Shown here: in pieces, positions 18,699-27,977 of the stretch
Layout: every line of letters starts with the position of its first letter
How positions within the stretch are numbered: position 1 is the first letter of the stretch
Assembly (NCBI RefSeq): GCF_021531495.1
Contig: NZ_JADYTY010000002.1
Span: forward strand, 1 to 64,000
Direction of reading: 5' to 3'
Length of the DNA: 64,000 bases
DNA from: Anaerovibrio lipolyticus
GTDB taxonomy: Bacteria > Bacillota > Negativicutes > Selenomonadales > Selenomonadaceae
The notes under the pieces: model-generated
The model's input: the letters and a program-made list of their open reading frames with translations, nothing else
Databases searched by the model: none
Told to the model about the DNA's origin: nothing
Position numbers and translations under genes: made by a program

Positions 18699-19211
18699 TT
18701 ATTTTTCCTTGCGAGGAGAGTTATTGCGTTTTGCACTTACCTGAGCCATCATTTCCTGGGAAATAGCCTGAAAAGCCGCTTCGGCAATTTCGTAAAGCCG
18801 TTGGTTATTTTCCTGCAAATAAAGTGTGCCCAACAAAGCCTCAAAGCCAGTACTGGAATGGTACTGAGCTACAGAAGCACTTTTGCTAACACGGCTGCGG
18901 CAATTCCTGCCCCGCTTGTAAATAGCAATTTCCTCCTCTGTCAGCATAGGCTCAATGGCTCGATAGGCCTTATCCTGCCAGATAGCAGAAACTATCTGAG
19001 CACTAAACTGATTCAGCACCTGCACCTTGCTTTGCTCATAGGAAAGGAGCCTTCCCCGCACAAAAAGATGGAAATAGGCATCCCCTATATAGGCTAGCAC
19101 CAAAGGATGCAGAGTTCTAGGATTTACCTCCTGATAACGCTGCAACGCGCCTCCTGTGCCATCTGGCACAAACATCATATCTACCAGCTTCTGAAAATGT
19201 TCAAAGGTCAT
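18699..19211 (-). CDS. mrnC: Mini-ribonuclease 3 (MrnC)
   Basis: A 170-residue RNase III-like protein without the dsRNA-binding domain. The core LAYIGDAYFHLFVRGRL holds the conserved Asp, and TGFEALLGTLYLQ gives the second acidic site. In B. subtilis it matures 23S rRNA. The C-terminus is an unstructured basic tail (SAKRNNSPRKEK). It starts 9 bases after the cysS stop, in its usual cysE-cysS-mrnC order. Confidence 0.92.
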   Translation of the reverse strand: MTFEHFQKLVDMMFVPDGTGGALQRYQEVNPRTLHPLVLAYIGDAYFHLFVRGRLLSYEQSKVQVLNQFSAQIVSAIWQDKAYRAIEPMLTEEEIAIYKRGRNCRSRVSKSASVAQYHSSTGFEALLGTLYLQENNQRLYEIAEAAFQAISQEMMAQVSAKRNNSPRKEK

Positions 19212-19220
19212 AACAGCACC

Positions 19221-20666
19221 TTATGCCTTTTTCCATTTGGTCCCAGCAGCAGAATCCTCCAGAATAATGCCTTGAGCCTTTAGGCCATCACGGATTTCAT
19301 CAGCTCTAGCCCAATTCTTGGCCTTCTTTGCCTCTGCTCTTTCTGCAATAAGAGCCTCAATTTCCTCTGGAGAAATTCCGTCTTTTCCATCATCCTCAGT
19401 AGGCATTTCCAGACTGCCCTCAAAAATACCAATAACCTCAGCCATTTCATTGTAAACATCCATAAGCTGACCGAAATGCTTCTTGTCAAAATCACCCTTG
19501 TGATTAATGACACTATTGGCATAGGTGTTGATTTCCTTGGCCAAAGTAAACATATAGCCAATAGCCAGGGCTGTATTGAAATCATCATCCATAGCCTCAT
19601 AAAAATCAGCTAGAGCCTTTTGAGCATTTTCAGCCAAAAGAACATCATTCTCTGTATTGCCCTCTCTAGCCTCCAACAGCTCCTGACCGTTGTCGTAGGC
19701 GGTTTTCAAACGCAGTAACCCAGCCTGAGCTTCCTTGATACGCTCCTCGCTGAAATCCAAAGGACTTCTATAATGAGTGCGGAGAATAAAGAAGCGCACA
19801 ACCTCCCCGGGATACAGCTTCAAAATATCCGGTACAGTAATGAAATTATTCAAAGACTTGCTCATTTTCTCATTATCAATGGTAATAAAGCCATTGTGGA
19901 GCCAATACTGGGCAAAGCTGTGGTAATTGCCACAGCAGCACTGAGACTGAGCGATTTCATTTTCATGATGTGGGAAAATCAAATCACTGCCGCCACCGTG
20001 AAAGTCAAAGGTTTCCCCTAAATACTTCAAAGACATGGTGGAGCACTCAATATGCCAGCCTGGACGGCCCTTACCCCAAGGGCTTTCCCAGAACGGCTCT
20101 CCTGGCTTGGCAGATTTCCACAGGGCAAAATCCATAGGATTTGCTTTACGCTGGTCAACCTCTACTCTAGCTCCTGCCTGCATATCCTCCAGCTTACGAC
20201 CGCTAAGCTTGCCATATTCAGGGAATTTTTCCACGCTGAAGTACACATCCCCTTCCAGCTCATAGGCATAGCCATTATCTATCAGCTTCTGTACCATAGC
20301 AATAATATCAGAAATATGCTCCGTAACCTTTGGATAAAGGTCTGCTCTCTGCACATTCAGCTTATCCATAGCCTCAAAATAACTCTTGATATAACGCTCA
20401 CTTATAACGGAGCAATCCACGCCCTCTGTATTAGCAGCTTTGATAATCTTGTCATCCATATCCGTAAAATTCTGAATATGCTTAACCTCAAAGCCCTTTT
20501 TGCGGAAATATCTCTTGATAACATCCCAAGTTACAAAAGGACGGGCATTGCCAATATGAGGGTGATTATAGGGAGTAACACCGCAGACATACATCCCTAC
20601 CTTGCCTGGCTCCTGAGGTACAAATTCCTGTTTTTTTCTAGTTAATGTATTATATACTTTAAGCAT
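19221..20666 (-). CDS. cysS: cysteinyl-tRNA synthetase
   Basis: A 481-residue class I synthetase. Seen: HIGN at 37-40 (the HIGH motif), KMSKS at 267-271, and zinc ligands Cys28, Cys208, His233 and Glu237 for thiol recognition. The ATG at 20666 has GGAGG 7 bases upstream and overlaps the cysE stop region by 8 bases, so translation is coupled. Expression is predicted to depend on the Cys T-box leader upstream of cysE. A low-complexity acidic stretch ([10 protein letters not shown]) precedes the C-terminal tRNA-binding part. Confidence 0.97.
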   Translation of the reverse strand: MLKVYNTLTRKKQEFVPQEPGKVGMYVCGVTPYNHPHIGNARPFVTWDVIKRYFRKKGFEVKHIQNFTDMDDKIIKAANTEGVDCSVISERYIKSYFEAMDKLNVQRADLYPKVTEHISDIIAMVQKLIDNGYAYELEGDVYFSVEKFPEYGKLSGRKLEDMQAGARVEVDQRKANPMDFALWKSAKPGEPFWESPWGKGRPGWHIECSTMSLKYLGETFDFHGGGSDLIFPHHENEIAQSQCCCGNYHSFAQYWLHNGFITIDNEKMSKSLNNFITVPDILKLYPGEVVRFFILRTHYRSPLDFSEERIKEAQAGLLRLKTAYDNGQELLEAREGNTENDVLLAENAQKALADFYEAMDDDFNTALAIGYMFTLAKEINTYANSVINHKGDFDKKHFGQLMDVYNEMAEVIGIFEGSLEMPTEDDGKDGISPEEIEALIAERAEAKKAKNWARADEIRDGLKAQGIILEDSAAGTKWKKA

Positions 20667-21408
20667 TTTTATCCTCCAATTCCTTTTCCAGCTCATTAAC
20701 GCGCTTTTCCATTTTGTCCAGCTTTTCCGCCAAATCTGTAATCAAATCCCGCACTGGATCTGGCAGCTCATCATGATTCAAATCCACATCCTGCTCATCT
20801 GCCATTTCCTGTACATCCTCATCATTGTCTAAAAGCTTCATCATTTCATCAGTATAGACAGGCTCGCCTACCCTTTTGCCATGCATTACCACGACTCGGC
20901 CGGGAATACCTACAACAGTGGCATAGGCCGGTACAGCTTTAAGCACCACGGAACCAGCTCCGATTTTGGCATGATCCCCTACGGAAAAGGAGCCCAATAC
21001 CTTGGCACCAGAAGCAACAACTACATTGTTCCCCAAGGTAGGATGTCTTTTGCCCTTCTCCTTGCCTGTACCACCTAGAGTAACGCCCTGATAAAGGGTA
21101 ACATTCTTCCCTAGCTCCGCAGTTTCACCAATAACAATGCCTGTGCCGTGGTCGATAAACAAACCCTCACCAATGGTGGCACCAGGATGAATTTCAATAC
21201 CTGTCAGGAACCGTCCCAGATTGGAAATCAATCTAGGCAGCAGTACCCAGCCCTTGAGATACAGAGCATGGGATATGCGGTGCAGCCAGATGGCATGAAG
21301 TCCTGAATAACAGCAAATGACCTCAATAACGCTGCGGGCTGCCGGGTCTCGCTCGAAAACTACCCGAATATCTTTTTTGATACGGGCTCTAAGTCTTTTA
21401 AAAAACAT
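20659..21408 (-). CDS. cysE: serine O-acetyltransferase
   Basis: A 249-residue left-handed beta-helix acetyltransferase that makes O-acetylserine for cysteine synthesis. Seen: hexapeptide repeats and the active-site stretch [20 protein letters not shown]. The last ~60 residues are an acidic linker and a coiled coil ([18 protein letters not shown]), longer than in E. coli, and could affect trimer pairing or contact with CysK. ATG chosen at 21408 because TTGGAGG precedes it. It is directly behind a T-box. Confidence 0.93.
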   Translation of the reverse strand: MFFKRLRARIKKDIRVVFERDPAARSVIEVICCYSGLHAIWLHRISHALYLKGWVLLPRLISNLGRFLTGIEIHPGATIGEGLFIDHGTGIVIGETAELGKNVTLYQGVTLGGTGKEKGKRHPTLGNNVVVASGAKVLGSFSVGDHAKIGAGSVVLKAVPAYATVVGIPGRVVVMHGKRVGEPVYTDEMMKLLDNDEDVQEMADEQDVDLNHDELPDPVRDLITDLAEKLDKMEKRVNELEKELEDKNA

Positions 21409-21452
21409 TTTGCCTCCAACTCCATACACACTGTTTCCTAACCTTTGACAAC

Positions 21453-21480
21453 AAAAAACCGCCTCAGCTAAGAGGCGGCT
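21453..21480 (-). terminator. T-box-controlled terminator before cysE
   Basis: A stem with arms CCGCCTC and GAGGCGG followed on the minus strand by GTTTTTTGT. It immediately follows the T-box antiterminator sequence and is the expected OFF structure. Confidence 0.85.
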
Positions 21481-21775
21481 ATCAGTCGCGGTTCCACTCT
21501 AATTCCAGCAATATTTTCCACACTGGTCTGGCAAATTCCACCATAACCTAGAAAAACTGCTTCTCAATGGTTTTTAACGCATCCCTGCGTCAGAGCCTAA
21601 CTTCCCGCCAAATTGGCAATAATTCAGCCCTGCAGCTCCCAGGTGCACTTTCCCTCATCGTAGCTCAGATTCCTTACAGCCTGTACATCTCCTATCTTGA
21701 ATTAGTCAAGTCCAGAAGCTGTCTCCGAGAACCCTCTCTGTCAGCTCGTACAACGTACTCTGCCTGTTCACAGCC
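21453..21775 (-). promoter_or_regulatory. T-box leader, cysteine type, controlling cysE-cysS
   Basis: On the minus strand the T-box core AGAGTGGAACCGCG is present (21487-21500), followed by the terminator at 21459-21478. Upstream, a likely specifier loop reads AAGTGCACCTGGGAG; the codon UGC (21645-21647) would pair with tRNA-Cys. The leuA leader of this window has the same downstream context after its Leu codon, which supports the reading. Uncharged tRNA-Cys should stabilise the antiterminator and switch on cysE and cysS. Outer limits are approximate. Confidence 0.9.
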
Positions 21776-21839
21776 TTTAATATATGATATTTAGTATTGT
21801 ATCAAAAAATTTATGTTCATGCAAGGTGGAAGAATTGTT

Positions 21840-22313
21840 TTACCTTTCAATTCCTGCTACAGCATAAGAAGAGATACCCTGACCGCTGCCAGTAAAGCCC
21901 AAATGCTCCTCTGTAGTGGCCTTTACATTTATCTGGTCTATATCCACACGGAGAACTCTAGCTATGTTTTCCCGCATCTGAGGAATATGAGGCAGCATCT
22001 TCGGCTTCTGTGCCACAATGGTAGCATCCACATTGCCTACTACATAGCCCTTTGCTGCCAAGAGATTGCCAACCTCCTCCAGCAGTTTTAAGCTGTCTGC
22101 TCCCTTGTAGCGAGGATCTGTATCTGGAAAATGTTTGCCTATATCTCCCAGTGCTGCTGCTCCCAGCAAAGCATCTGAAATAGCGTGCAAGAGCACATCT
22201 GCATCAGAATGGCCTAAAAGACCTTTTTCGTAGGGTATATCCACACCACCAATAATCAGCTTGCGATTCTCCACCAGCTGATGAACATCATAGCCCATGC
22301 CAAATCTTGTCAT
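21840..22313 (-). CDS. ispF: 2-C-methyl-D-erythritol 2,4-cyclodiphosphate synthase
   Basis: A 157-residue trimeric enzyme of the MEP isoprenoid pathway. Seen: metal ligands in GYDVHQL (Asp8, His10) and His42 of [19 protein letters not shown], the substrate segment [13 protein letters not shown], and [15 protein letters not shown] near the C-terminus. It follows ispD by 19 bases, the normal ispD-ispF pair; gltX, usually next in Firmicutes, is absent. Confidence 0.97.
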   Translation of the reverse strand: MTRFGMGYDVHQLVENRKLIIGGVDIPYEKGLLGHSDADVLLHAISDALLGAAALGDIGKHFPDTDPRYKGADSLKLLEEVGNLLAAKGYVVGNVDATIVAQKPKMLPHIPQMRENIARVLRVDIDQINVKATTEEHLGFTGSGQGISSYAVAGIER

Positions 22314-22332
22314 AAATTTGCCTCCCTATCTA

Positions 22333-23109
22333 TCAATCATCTTCCCGCAGAAACTTTACCTTGATTTCCTCCACAAAGGCCTTTAAGGTATTTTCCAAGC
22401 TTTCTTCCTGTGGATTTTCCTTGGCTGTTTCATGCAAAAAGGCCTTGGCCACTACAATATCCTCTGGCGTAGTAATTTTGATATTGCGATAATCGCTATT
22501 TACAATATAAACAGGATAGCCGCAGCGCTCTACCAAGCTGGCATCATCAGTGCCCAAAAAACCATCCTTTACTGCCAGTTCATTGGCCTTTACCAGAATA
22601 TCCCGACGAAACCCCTGGGGAGTCTGAACTTCCCACAAGGTGCTTCTATCTGGAGTTTCCAGTACCTCCTGCTTTTCATTGCAGATTTTAATGGTATTTT
22701 TGGCAGGCACCGCGGCAATAGCCCCACCTTTTTCTCTCGCTGTTTTTATAGTTTCCTGTATAACCTCTGTGGAAATCAGAGGCCTGGCTGCATCATGCAC
22801 CAGAATAATATCATCATCAGAAGGATTTTCTATGGATTGAATACCATTCCACACCGAATACTGGCGCTCACTGCCGCCAGCCACTACCTGCCAAGGCTTC
22901 AAGCTGGGAATCCTTTTTAGGATTCCTTTGACAAACTGTACCTCGCCCTCACCTACAACCACAACCAGATTATCCACCTGAGAGCAATCAGAAAACCGCA
23001 GCAATGTCCGTACCAAAATTGGAATCCCAGACAACTCCATAAAAACCTTATTCATGCCAGCCTGCATTCTCTTCCCCCGACCAGCAGCAGGAAAAATAAC
23101 ACTAACCAT
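22333..23109 (-). CDS. ispD: 2-C-methyl-D-erythritol 4-phosphate cytidylyltransferase
   Basis: A 258-residue nucleotidyltransferase of the MEP pathway. Seen: the CTP loop FPAAGRGKRMQAGMNKVF, ILVHDAARPLIS, and the TPQGFRRDIL and TDDASLVE motifs. It is about 25 residues longer than E. coli IspD, with a charged C-terminal helix (LKAFVEEIKVKFLREDD). First gene of an ispD-ispF pair. Confidence 0.96.
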   Translation of the reverse strand: MVSVIFPAAGRGKRMQAGMNKVFMELSGIPILVRTLLRFSDCSQVDNLVVVVGEGEVQFVKGILKRIPSLKPWQVVAGGSERQYSVWNGIQSIENPSDDDIILVHDAARPLISTEVIQETIKTAREKGGAIAAVPAKNTIKICNEKQEVLETPDRSTLWEVQTPQGFRRDILVKANELAVKDGFLGTDDASLVERCGYPVYIVNSDYRNIKITTPEDIVVAKAFLHETAKENPQEESLENTLKAFVEEIKVKFLREDD

Positions 23110-23200
23110 AATCCCACAACAACTCCCTTCCTATATAGTTAGATTTTACCAATGATTCAAGATTATGTCCACTAGGAAGCACTGATACACAAAATAAATA

Positions 23201-23241
23201 TGGGGCTGGCGACTAATTTCTTAGTATGTCAGCCCCTTTTT
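23201..23241. terminator. hairpin between ispD and ydbC
   Basis: GGGGCTG and CAGCCCC arms with a partly paired interior. TTTTT follows on the plus strand and a weaker T-rich stretch on the minus strand. It lies downstream of the minus-strand ydbC and probably ends that transcript. Confidence 0.5.
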
Positions 23242-23318
23242 ATGGTTGATAATTTGCGACAATCCTCTGTATGCAAATATCACCATATTCTAAAAATAAA
23301 GCTTTCAATAAACTACGA

Positions 23319-23585
23319 TTAAACTACGATTTTGCCTTTTACGCAATCCATTTTGGCAAGAATATTAGCCAGAGTAACCAGTTCCTCTTCCGTAAAGCTG
23401 ATTCCCTTCCCCATGCGCTGATGATCCTTGGACCAGGAACGAATTTCAAACTTAGCCTCTCCATCATTCCAGGCAACTTTGTTCAGTTCTTTTTTCCAAC
23501 CATTTGACATGGTGCTTATAACCCCCTCCTTTTTTTCAACATTATAAGTAATCCCACTTTCTCCTACAATTGGCCTAAACCCCAT
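23319..23585 (-). CDS. YdbC family protein (PC4-like ssDNA-binding fold)
   Basis: An 88-residue YdbC/PC4-type protein. The core NGWKKELNKVAWNDGEAKFE and IRSWSKDHQRMGKGISFTEEE matches the family, whose Lactococcus member binds single-stranded DNA as a dimer and may act in transcription. AGGAGG precedes the ATG at 23585, and the N-terminal residues ITYNVEKKEGVIST fit the family's first strand, so I keep the full start rather than the internal MSNGW. It forms its own unit with a promoter whose spacer holds a palindrome. Confidence 0.85.
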   Translation of the reverse strand: MGFRPIVGESGITYNVEKKEGVISTMSNGWKKELNKVAWNDGEAKFEIRSWSKDHQRMGKGISFTEEELVTLANILAKMDCVKGKIVV

Positions 23586-23633
23586 TTTCTTTTACCTCCT
23601 AATAATATGTTTTAAGCTTTATTTCATGGTTAT

Positions 23634-23662
23634 AATATAACATGTTACATATCGCCTGTAAA
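23634..23662 (-). promoter_or_regulatory. promoter of ydbC with a palindrome in the spacer
   Basis: On the minus strand: -35 TTTACA, 17-base spacer, -10 TATATT. The perfect palindrome TAACATGTTA (23638-23647) covers the end of the spacer and the start of the -10, a place where a dimeric repressor would block polymerase. Confidence 0.5.
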
Positions 23663-23837
23663 TCGCTCTAAATTTATTATTATTGTTTTTTAGGACATTT
23701 TTCTTTATAAAATAATGTATAAAATACCCCTAAAATCTGCAATCCCTTTTGCTAGCAAGTTGAACGCTTATTTATCTCCAAACGCCCTATCACCTTAGCT
23801 TTAGACATATGGAGTGTCAATCTAATTTTTACACAAC

Positions 23838-23874
23838 AAAAAGGACATAACCCCAAAAAGGATTATGTCCCTAA
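23838..23874 (-). terminator. terminator of yacL
   Basis: Arms GGACATAA and TTATGTCC around an A-rich loop, right after the yacL stop on the minus strand, followed by TTTTTGTTG. The roughly 160 bases between it and the ydbC promoter show nothing else. Confidence 0.7.
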
Positions 23875-23881
23875 AAACATA

Positions 23882-25072
23882 TTATTCACCAACAGGCTTG
23901 GCAAAAATCATTCTACCAGCCGAGGTCTGCAAAGCAGATGTTACCTCAACCTCAATGGCTTTATTCAGATGATAGCGGCCATTCTCAATAACAATCATGG
24001 TGCCATCATCCAGATAGGCAATTCCCTGTCCCTGTTCCTTGCCTTCCTTGACTACTGTTACATGCATATTTTCGCCTGGAATAACCACCGGCTTTACTGC
24101 ATTGGACAAATCATTAATGTTCAATACAGGCACCCCCTGCAGCTCAGAAACCTTATTCAGATTGTAATCATTAGTTACAATCTTGCCTCCCAGCTGCTGG
24201 CCCAAACGTATCAGCTTGGAATCAACCTCGGTAATATCTTCAAAATCATGATTGATTATCTCTACCTGCAAGCCACTTTCTGTGCGAATTTTTTGCAGAA
24301 TATCCAAGCCTCTGCGGCCTCGTACTCTTTTCAAAGCATCTGCAGAATCTGCAATATGCTGCAGCTCTTCCAGTACAAACACAGGAATTAACAACTTGCC
24401 ATCCAAAAAGCCTGTACCACAAATATCTGCAATACGGCCATCTATAATGACGCTGGTATCCAACAGCTTACAGCCTACCAGACTGTCATAGCTGCCATAG
24501 CCTCCTGCTGGCATAGCCAGAGCCACGGGAACAGGCTGGGCTACAGGCTGGACAGTGCCATCCTCCCCCAGTTTTTCCCTTGGCTTTTTCTTCAGCTTCA
24601 TCATTCTGCCAAAAAGCTCACCAATTTCCTTTTGCTTGCGTACAACAATATGAATGCCCAGATAACCAAATACAATGCTGAACAGCACTGGCAGATAGTT
24701 ACCAATTACAGGAATATTGACAAAGGTTCCACCTAACAAATTCGCAATTATAAGTCCAATGGCCAAACCAACAACGCCAGCAATAACATCCTGCAAAGGC
24801 ATCTTGCTGAGCTGTCCTTCAACCCAGATAGAAAATTTCTGCAGCTTGGCAACAAAATATGGAGATACCAGATAACCTGCAATACCACCGACAACCATAC
24901 CGATGCCTATCAGGATAACATTGGCCATAGTCAGCTTGTACAGTCCCATATCAGTCTTTAGTACCTCGGTACTAATCAGCTCTGTCAATACAGGACTAGC
25001 CAAATGCAGTATCACACCACCTATTACTGCCAGCAACACAGTAACAAAGAAACGTATAACTCTTATTAGCAT
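23882..25072 (-). CDS. yacL: PIN/TRAM domain membrane protein YacL
   Basis: A 396-residue protein with three domains: four predicted N-terminal transmembrane helices (residues ~5-150), a PIN nuclease-like domain beginning at [12 protein letters not shown] with acidic residues and a conserved [11 protein letters not shown], and a C-terminal TRAM domain ([18 protein letters not shown]). The family is conserved next to radA and ispD in Firmicutes; nuclease activity is presumed and the role is not known. AAAGGAGGTG precedes the start. Between it and radA lies carD, where disA would be expected. Confidence 0.92.
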   Translation of the reverse strand: MLIRVIRFFVTVLLAVIGGVILHLASPVLTELISTEVLKTDMGLYKLTMANVILIGIGMVVGGIAGYLVSPYFVAKLQKFSIWVEGQLSKMPLQDVIAGVVGLAIGLIIANLLGGTFVNIPVIGNYLPVLFSIVFGYLGIHIVVRKQKEIGELFGRMMKLKKKPREKLGEDGTVQPVAQPVPVALAMPAGGYGSYDSLVGCKLLDTSVIIDGRIADICGTGFLDGKLLIPVFVLEELQHIADSADALKRVRGRRGLDILQKIRTESGLQVEIINHDFEDITEVDSKLIRLGQQLGGKIVTNDYNLNKVSELQGVPVLNINDLSNAVKPVVIPGENMHVTVVKEGKEQGQGIAYLDDGTMIVIENGRYHLNKAIEVEVTSALQTSAGRMIFAKPVGE

Positions 25073-25193
25073 TATTTCACCTCCTTTTGCAACGTAAAAT
25101 ATATAGTATCAGAATGAAAATATCCTGTATACTGTCTATTTGCTCCTTTAGTCCCACAATCAGTTAAAGTGTTTATTTGACAAACCATTAGCA

Positions 25194-25224
25194 TAAAAAC
25201 AGCCTGTCGCACAAACAGGCTGCC
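25194..25224 (-). terminator. terminator of carD
   Basis: A 7-bp perfect stem CAGCCTG/CAGGCTG followed on the minus strand by TTTTTATG, about 25 bases past the carD stop. Confidence 0.75.
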
Positions 25225-25248
25225 AATATTCTTTGTAGAGACTATAGA

Positions 25249-25743
25249 CTAATTATCCTTCTTATCAATCTGCTCCATCAGCCATTCCTCAGCCTGCTCC
25301 ACAGAGCCAGCCAAGGCATAAGACAACTCACTGAGGAAAATCTGTCTTGCCAGGTCCAAAAGCCGCTTCTCGCCACCGGAAATCCGCTTGCGCCTATCCT
25401 GAAGAATCAGGTTGCGAATTACCGCTGCCACCTCCAGAATATCTCCAGACTTCAATCTGTTAAGATTAATATGGAATCTCTTGTTCCAGCTGCCTACAGG
25501 CTTCTCACCAGGCTGCTGCAATACCTCAGCCACCTGCTCTATAGTTTCTGGCGGGGAAATCTGCCTCAGGCCGATACCCTCTGTATTGTCCGTGGGAATC
25601 ATAATCCTAATACCGCCTATTGGCAGCTGGAGAATGAAATACTGCTTTACAGTGCCCATAATCTCACATTCTTCAATACCTGTGATTTCTCCTGCGCCGT
25701 GCATAGGATAAACCACCTGATCACCAACCTGCAACAAACACAC
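25249..25743 (-). CDS. CarD/CdnL family transcription regulator
   Basis: A 164-residue CarD-like protein that binds the RNA polymerase beta subunit and stabilises open complexes. Seen: the Tudor-like N-terminal domain QVGDQVVYPMHGAGEITGIE with the typical MIPTDN segment, then an all-helical C-terminal DNA-binding domain (SGDILEVAAVIRNLILQDRR, GEKRLLDLARQIFLSELSYA). It has its own promoter and terminator. Its place between radA and yacL is where disA stands in Bacillus. Confidence 0.9.
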   Translation of the reverse strand: MCLLQVGDQVVYPMHGAGEITGIEECEIMGTVKQYFILQLPIGGIRIMIPTDNTEGIGLRQISPPETIEQVAEVLQQPGEKPVGSWNKRFHINLNRLKSGDILEVAAVIRNLILQDRRKRISGGEKRLLDLARQIFLSELSYALAGSVEQAEEWLMEQIDKKDN

Positions 25744-25807
25744 CCCCTCTTATCAATTAACCACACAATTAAATTATAGCACAAATTAATTCATAAGAAA
25801 AGTAGTA

Positions 25808-25836
25808 ATTTTATCATATATATAGAATCATGTCAA
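25808..25836 (-). promoter_or_regulatory. promoter of carD
   Basis: On the minus strand TTGACA, exactly 17 bases, then TAAAAT, about 65 bases before the carD start. It lies just past the radA stop, so carD is a separate unit. Confidence 0.6.
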
Positions 25837-25857
25837 TATATTATCTAAATTCAACTG

Positions 25858-27240
25858 TTATTCTCTAGGCATGGCATATCGCAAGGCTTCGGTAAGATCA
25901 CCTGCGCCATACAGCTTCATGCCAGTCAAAGCCTTTTCTCCCTTTAGTTGTTCATAGTTCTTTCTTGGCAGTACAGCACTGGTAAAGCCCAATCTGGCGG
26001 CCTCTCTAAGTCTGCCCTCTGCCTGGCTTACCGCCCGGACTTCTCCAGACAGCCCCACCTCTCCAAAAACTATAGTCTGAGGCCGTAAGCGGCGGTTAGC
26101 AAAGCTGGAGGCCATAGCCACACAAATTCCCAAGTCTGCTGCCGGCTCATCTATGCGAATACCACCAGCAACCTTGACAAAAACATCACAGGCACCAATG
26201 GCCAAATGAACCCTTTTCTCCAACACCGCCAACAACAGCTGCAATCTCTTGATGTCCACAGAATCCGAAGTTCGTCTAGGAGGCACATAGGGAGTCTGAG
26301 CCACCAGAGCCTGCACCTCCACCAGCAGAGGCCTGGTTCCCTCCAAAGTAGGCACAATAATACTGCCTGCCTCATCAGTCCGCTCAGACAAAAACAATTT
26401 GGAGGCATCTGGTACATCTATCAGGCCTGTTTCCCTCATTTCGAAAATACCGATTTCATTGGTACTGCCAAAACGATTTTTCACCGCCCGCAACAATCTG
26501 TATTCTGAATTGCTGCCGCCTTCAAAATACAAAACCGTATCCACAATATGCTCCAAAACTCTAGGTCCAGCCAAGGTGCCGTCCTTGGTTACATGTCCCA
26601 CCACAAAGGCAGCAATACCATTGGTTTTGGCTACCCGCAGAATTTCTACCGCACATTCCCGTACCTGGCTGACACTGCCGGGAGCACTTTGAATATCTGG
26701 CCGAAAAATGGTCTGAATGGAATCCACCACCAGCAAATCAGGCTTTAGCTTCTCTACATGGTGCTCAATGTTTTCCAGATTGGTTTCGCTTACCACCAGC
26801 AAATCATTGTGAACAGCCTCCAGTCTATCGGCTCGCATTCTCACCTGACGAACACTTTCCTCACCAGTTACATAGAGAACCTTTTTCCCTAGAGCCGCTT
26901 CATTGGCACACACCTTCAAGGTAAGACTGGATTTGCCAATACCTGGATCACCTACAATCAATACCATAGAGCCGGGAATAATCCCCCCTCCCAGTACCCT
27001 GTCCAGCTCCTGAGAGCCTGTGGTCATTCTAGGCAAATCCTCCACAGTTACCTCACTGATAGGGCAGGGGGTGCTGGACTGGGACAACCCCAAATTCAAT
27101 CCCCGAGAAACATTCCGTTCCTCCTTGACAATCTCCTCCACCAAGGTATTCCACTGACCACAGCCGGGACATTTCCCCAGCCATTTGGGAGTATCATAGC
27201 CACAGTTCTGGCATACATACATTGTCTTTTTCTTTGCCAT
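25858..27240 (-). CDS. radA: DNA repair protein RadA/Sms
   Basis: A 460-residue branch-migration ATPase. Seen: zinc finger Cys10, Cys13, Cys24 and Cys27 (CQNCGYDTPKW, KCPGCGQW), Walker A GDPGIGKSS (about 97-105), the RadA-specific KNRFGSTNEIG, and a C-terminal Lon-like domain (GGIRIDEPAADLGICVAMAS). RadA processes recombination intermediates with RecA. The stop codon of the preceding 46-residue gene is only 6 bases before its start, and its ribosome site GGAGA lies inside that gene. Confidence 0.96.
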   Translation of the reverse strand: MAKKKTMYVCQNCGYDTPKWLGKCPGCGQWNTLVEEIVKEERNVSRGLNLGLSQSSTPCPISEVTVEDLPRMTTGSQELDRVLGGGIIPGSMVLIVGDPGIGKSSLTLKVCANEAALGKKVLYVTGEESVRQVRMRADRLEAVHNDLLVVSETNLENIEHHVEKLKPDLLVVDSIQTIFRPDIQSAPGSVSQVRECAVEILRVAKTNGIAAFVVGHVTKDGTLAGPRVLEHIVDTVLYFEGGSNSEYRLLRAVKNRFGSTNEIGIFEMRETGLIDVPDASKLFLSERTDEAGSIIVPTLEGTRPLLVEVQALVAQTPYVPPRRTSDSVDIKRLQLLLAVLEKRVHLAIGACDVFVKVAGGIRIDEPAADLGICVAMASSFANRRLRPQTIVFGEVGLSGEVRAVSQAEGRLREAARLGFTSAVLPRKNYEQLKGEKALTGMKLYGAGDLTEALRYAMPRE

Positions 27241-27246
27241 GCTTTT

Positions 27247-27387
27247 TTATCTCCATTTCCGCCAGCACTGCTTTAAAAGCTTGATAGTCCATCTCCCCAG
27301 CCATACTACAGCAATGGCAAAATTCAGAAAAAAATTGCCAAGGCTATACCAAAAGCTTTGCCGTCCCAGTCTGTTGTATTTTGCCAT
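27247..27387 (-). CDS. 46-residue basic membrane peptide between ctsR and radA
   Basis: A short frame from ATG 27387 to TAA, MAKYNRLGRQSFWY then SLGNFFLNFAIAVVWLGRW and a tail rich in Lys, Arg and Trp. One hydrophobic segment (about 17-32) is flanked by basic residues, as in a small single-pass or amphipathic membrane peptide. AGGTG lies 6 bases before the ATG. Gene spacing (47 bases after ctsR, 6 before radA) supports real translation. I recognise no family. Confidence 0.5.
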   Translation of the reverse strand: MAKYNRLGRQSFWYSLGNFFLNFAIAVVWLGRWTIKLLKQCWRKWR

Positions 27388-27433
27388 TTGCCACACCTGT
27401 CCCTTTCTTTAATAAAGGCTTAGGAAGCTCTTT

Positions 27434-27880
27434 TCAGGAAAATTGCGCCAAGGTGCTGAACAAAGCCCGCAGCAGCTTGGTTCTAGGCTCAGGAGGCATA
27501 TTCTCATAGGCAGACTTGGCAGTCTGCAAAAGCAAAGTACACTCTCTGGTACTAATCATTTCATGCTGTATCAAATAACGCAGCATGGCCTTGATTTCCA
27601 CAAAATCCGTATCCTGGTCCAGCTTCTCCAGCATTTCCTGATAAATAATATTCTTCAAAGGCACCCGTACTACTCTGATAAAGCCTCCCAAACCACGGCG
27701 GGATTCTACAGAAAACCCCTTGTCATGGGTAAATCTGGTATTTAGCACATAGCTAATCTGAGAGGGGGCACAGGAAATTTCATCGGCTATATCTGTCCGA
27801 CGAAGTTCCACCTGCCCTGTCTGCTGTTCCGCCAATCTGGTCAAAATATAATCTTCAATTAAATCTGCTATATTGCTCAT
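27434..27880 (-). CDS. ctsR: heat-shock repressor CtsR
   Basis: A 148-residue CtsR. Seen: the winged-helix N-terminus DIADEISCAPSQISYVLNTR and the DNA-touching glycine loop RRGLGGFIRVVRV, which is also the heat sensor in the family. The C-terminal dimerisation domain is complete. In Firmicutes it usually leads ctsR-mcsA-mcsB-clpC; here mcsA, mcsB and clpC do not follow, so control of its stability by McsB phosphorylation is not supported by this locus. Boxes resembling its operator lie in its own promoter and at clpB. Confidence 0.93.
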   Translation of the reverse strand: MSNIADLIEDYILTRLAEQQTGQVELRRTDIADEISCAPSQISYVLNTRFTHDKGFSVESRRGLGGFIRVVRVPLKNIIYQEMLEKLDQDTDFVEIKAMLRYLIQHEMISTRECTLLLQTAKSAYENMPPEPRTKLLRALFSTLAQFS

Positions 27881-27906
27881 AATAACACCCTGTTTCTTTT
27901 AATTTG

Positions 27907-27959
27907 CTTGACAATTTGACCTTTACTTATATTATATTTGACATTTTGACATTCAGCAA
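27907..27959 (-). promoter_or_regulatory. ctsR promoter with two CtsR-like box pairs
   Basis: On the minus strand: -35 TTGCTG, 17-base spacer, -10 TATAAT (27931-27936). The spacer is filled by TGTCAAAATGTCAAA (27937-27951), and GGTCAAATTGTCAAG (27907-27921) lies just downstream of the -10. Both are heptad direct repeats of the CtsR type, but with an 8-bp period rather than the usual 10. Confidence 0.7.
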
Positions 27960-27977
27960 GCATTTTTTCTATTTTTA

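Noticed and set aside
25249-25743. disA in the radA-yacL interval
   Set aside because: The sequence is clearly CarD-like, with no DAC-domain motifs.
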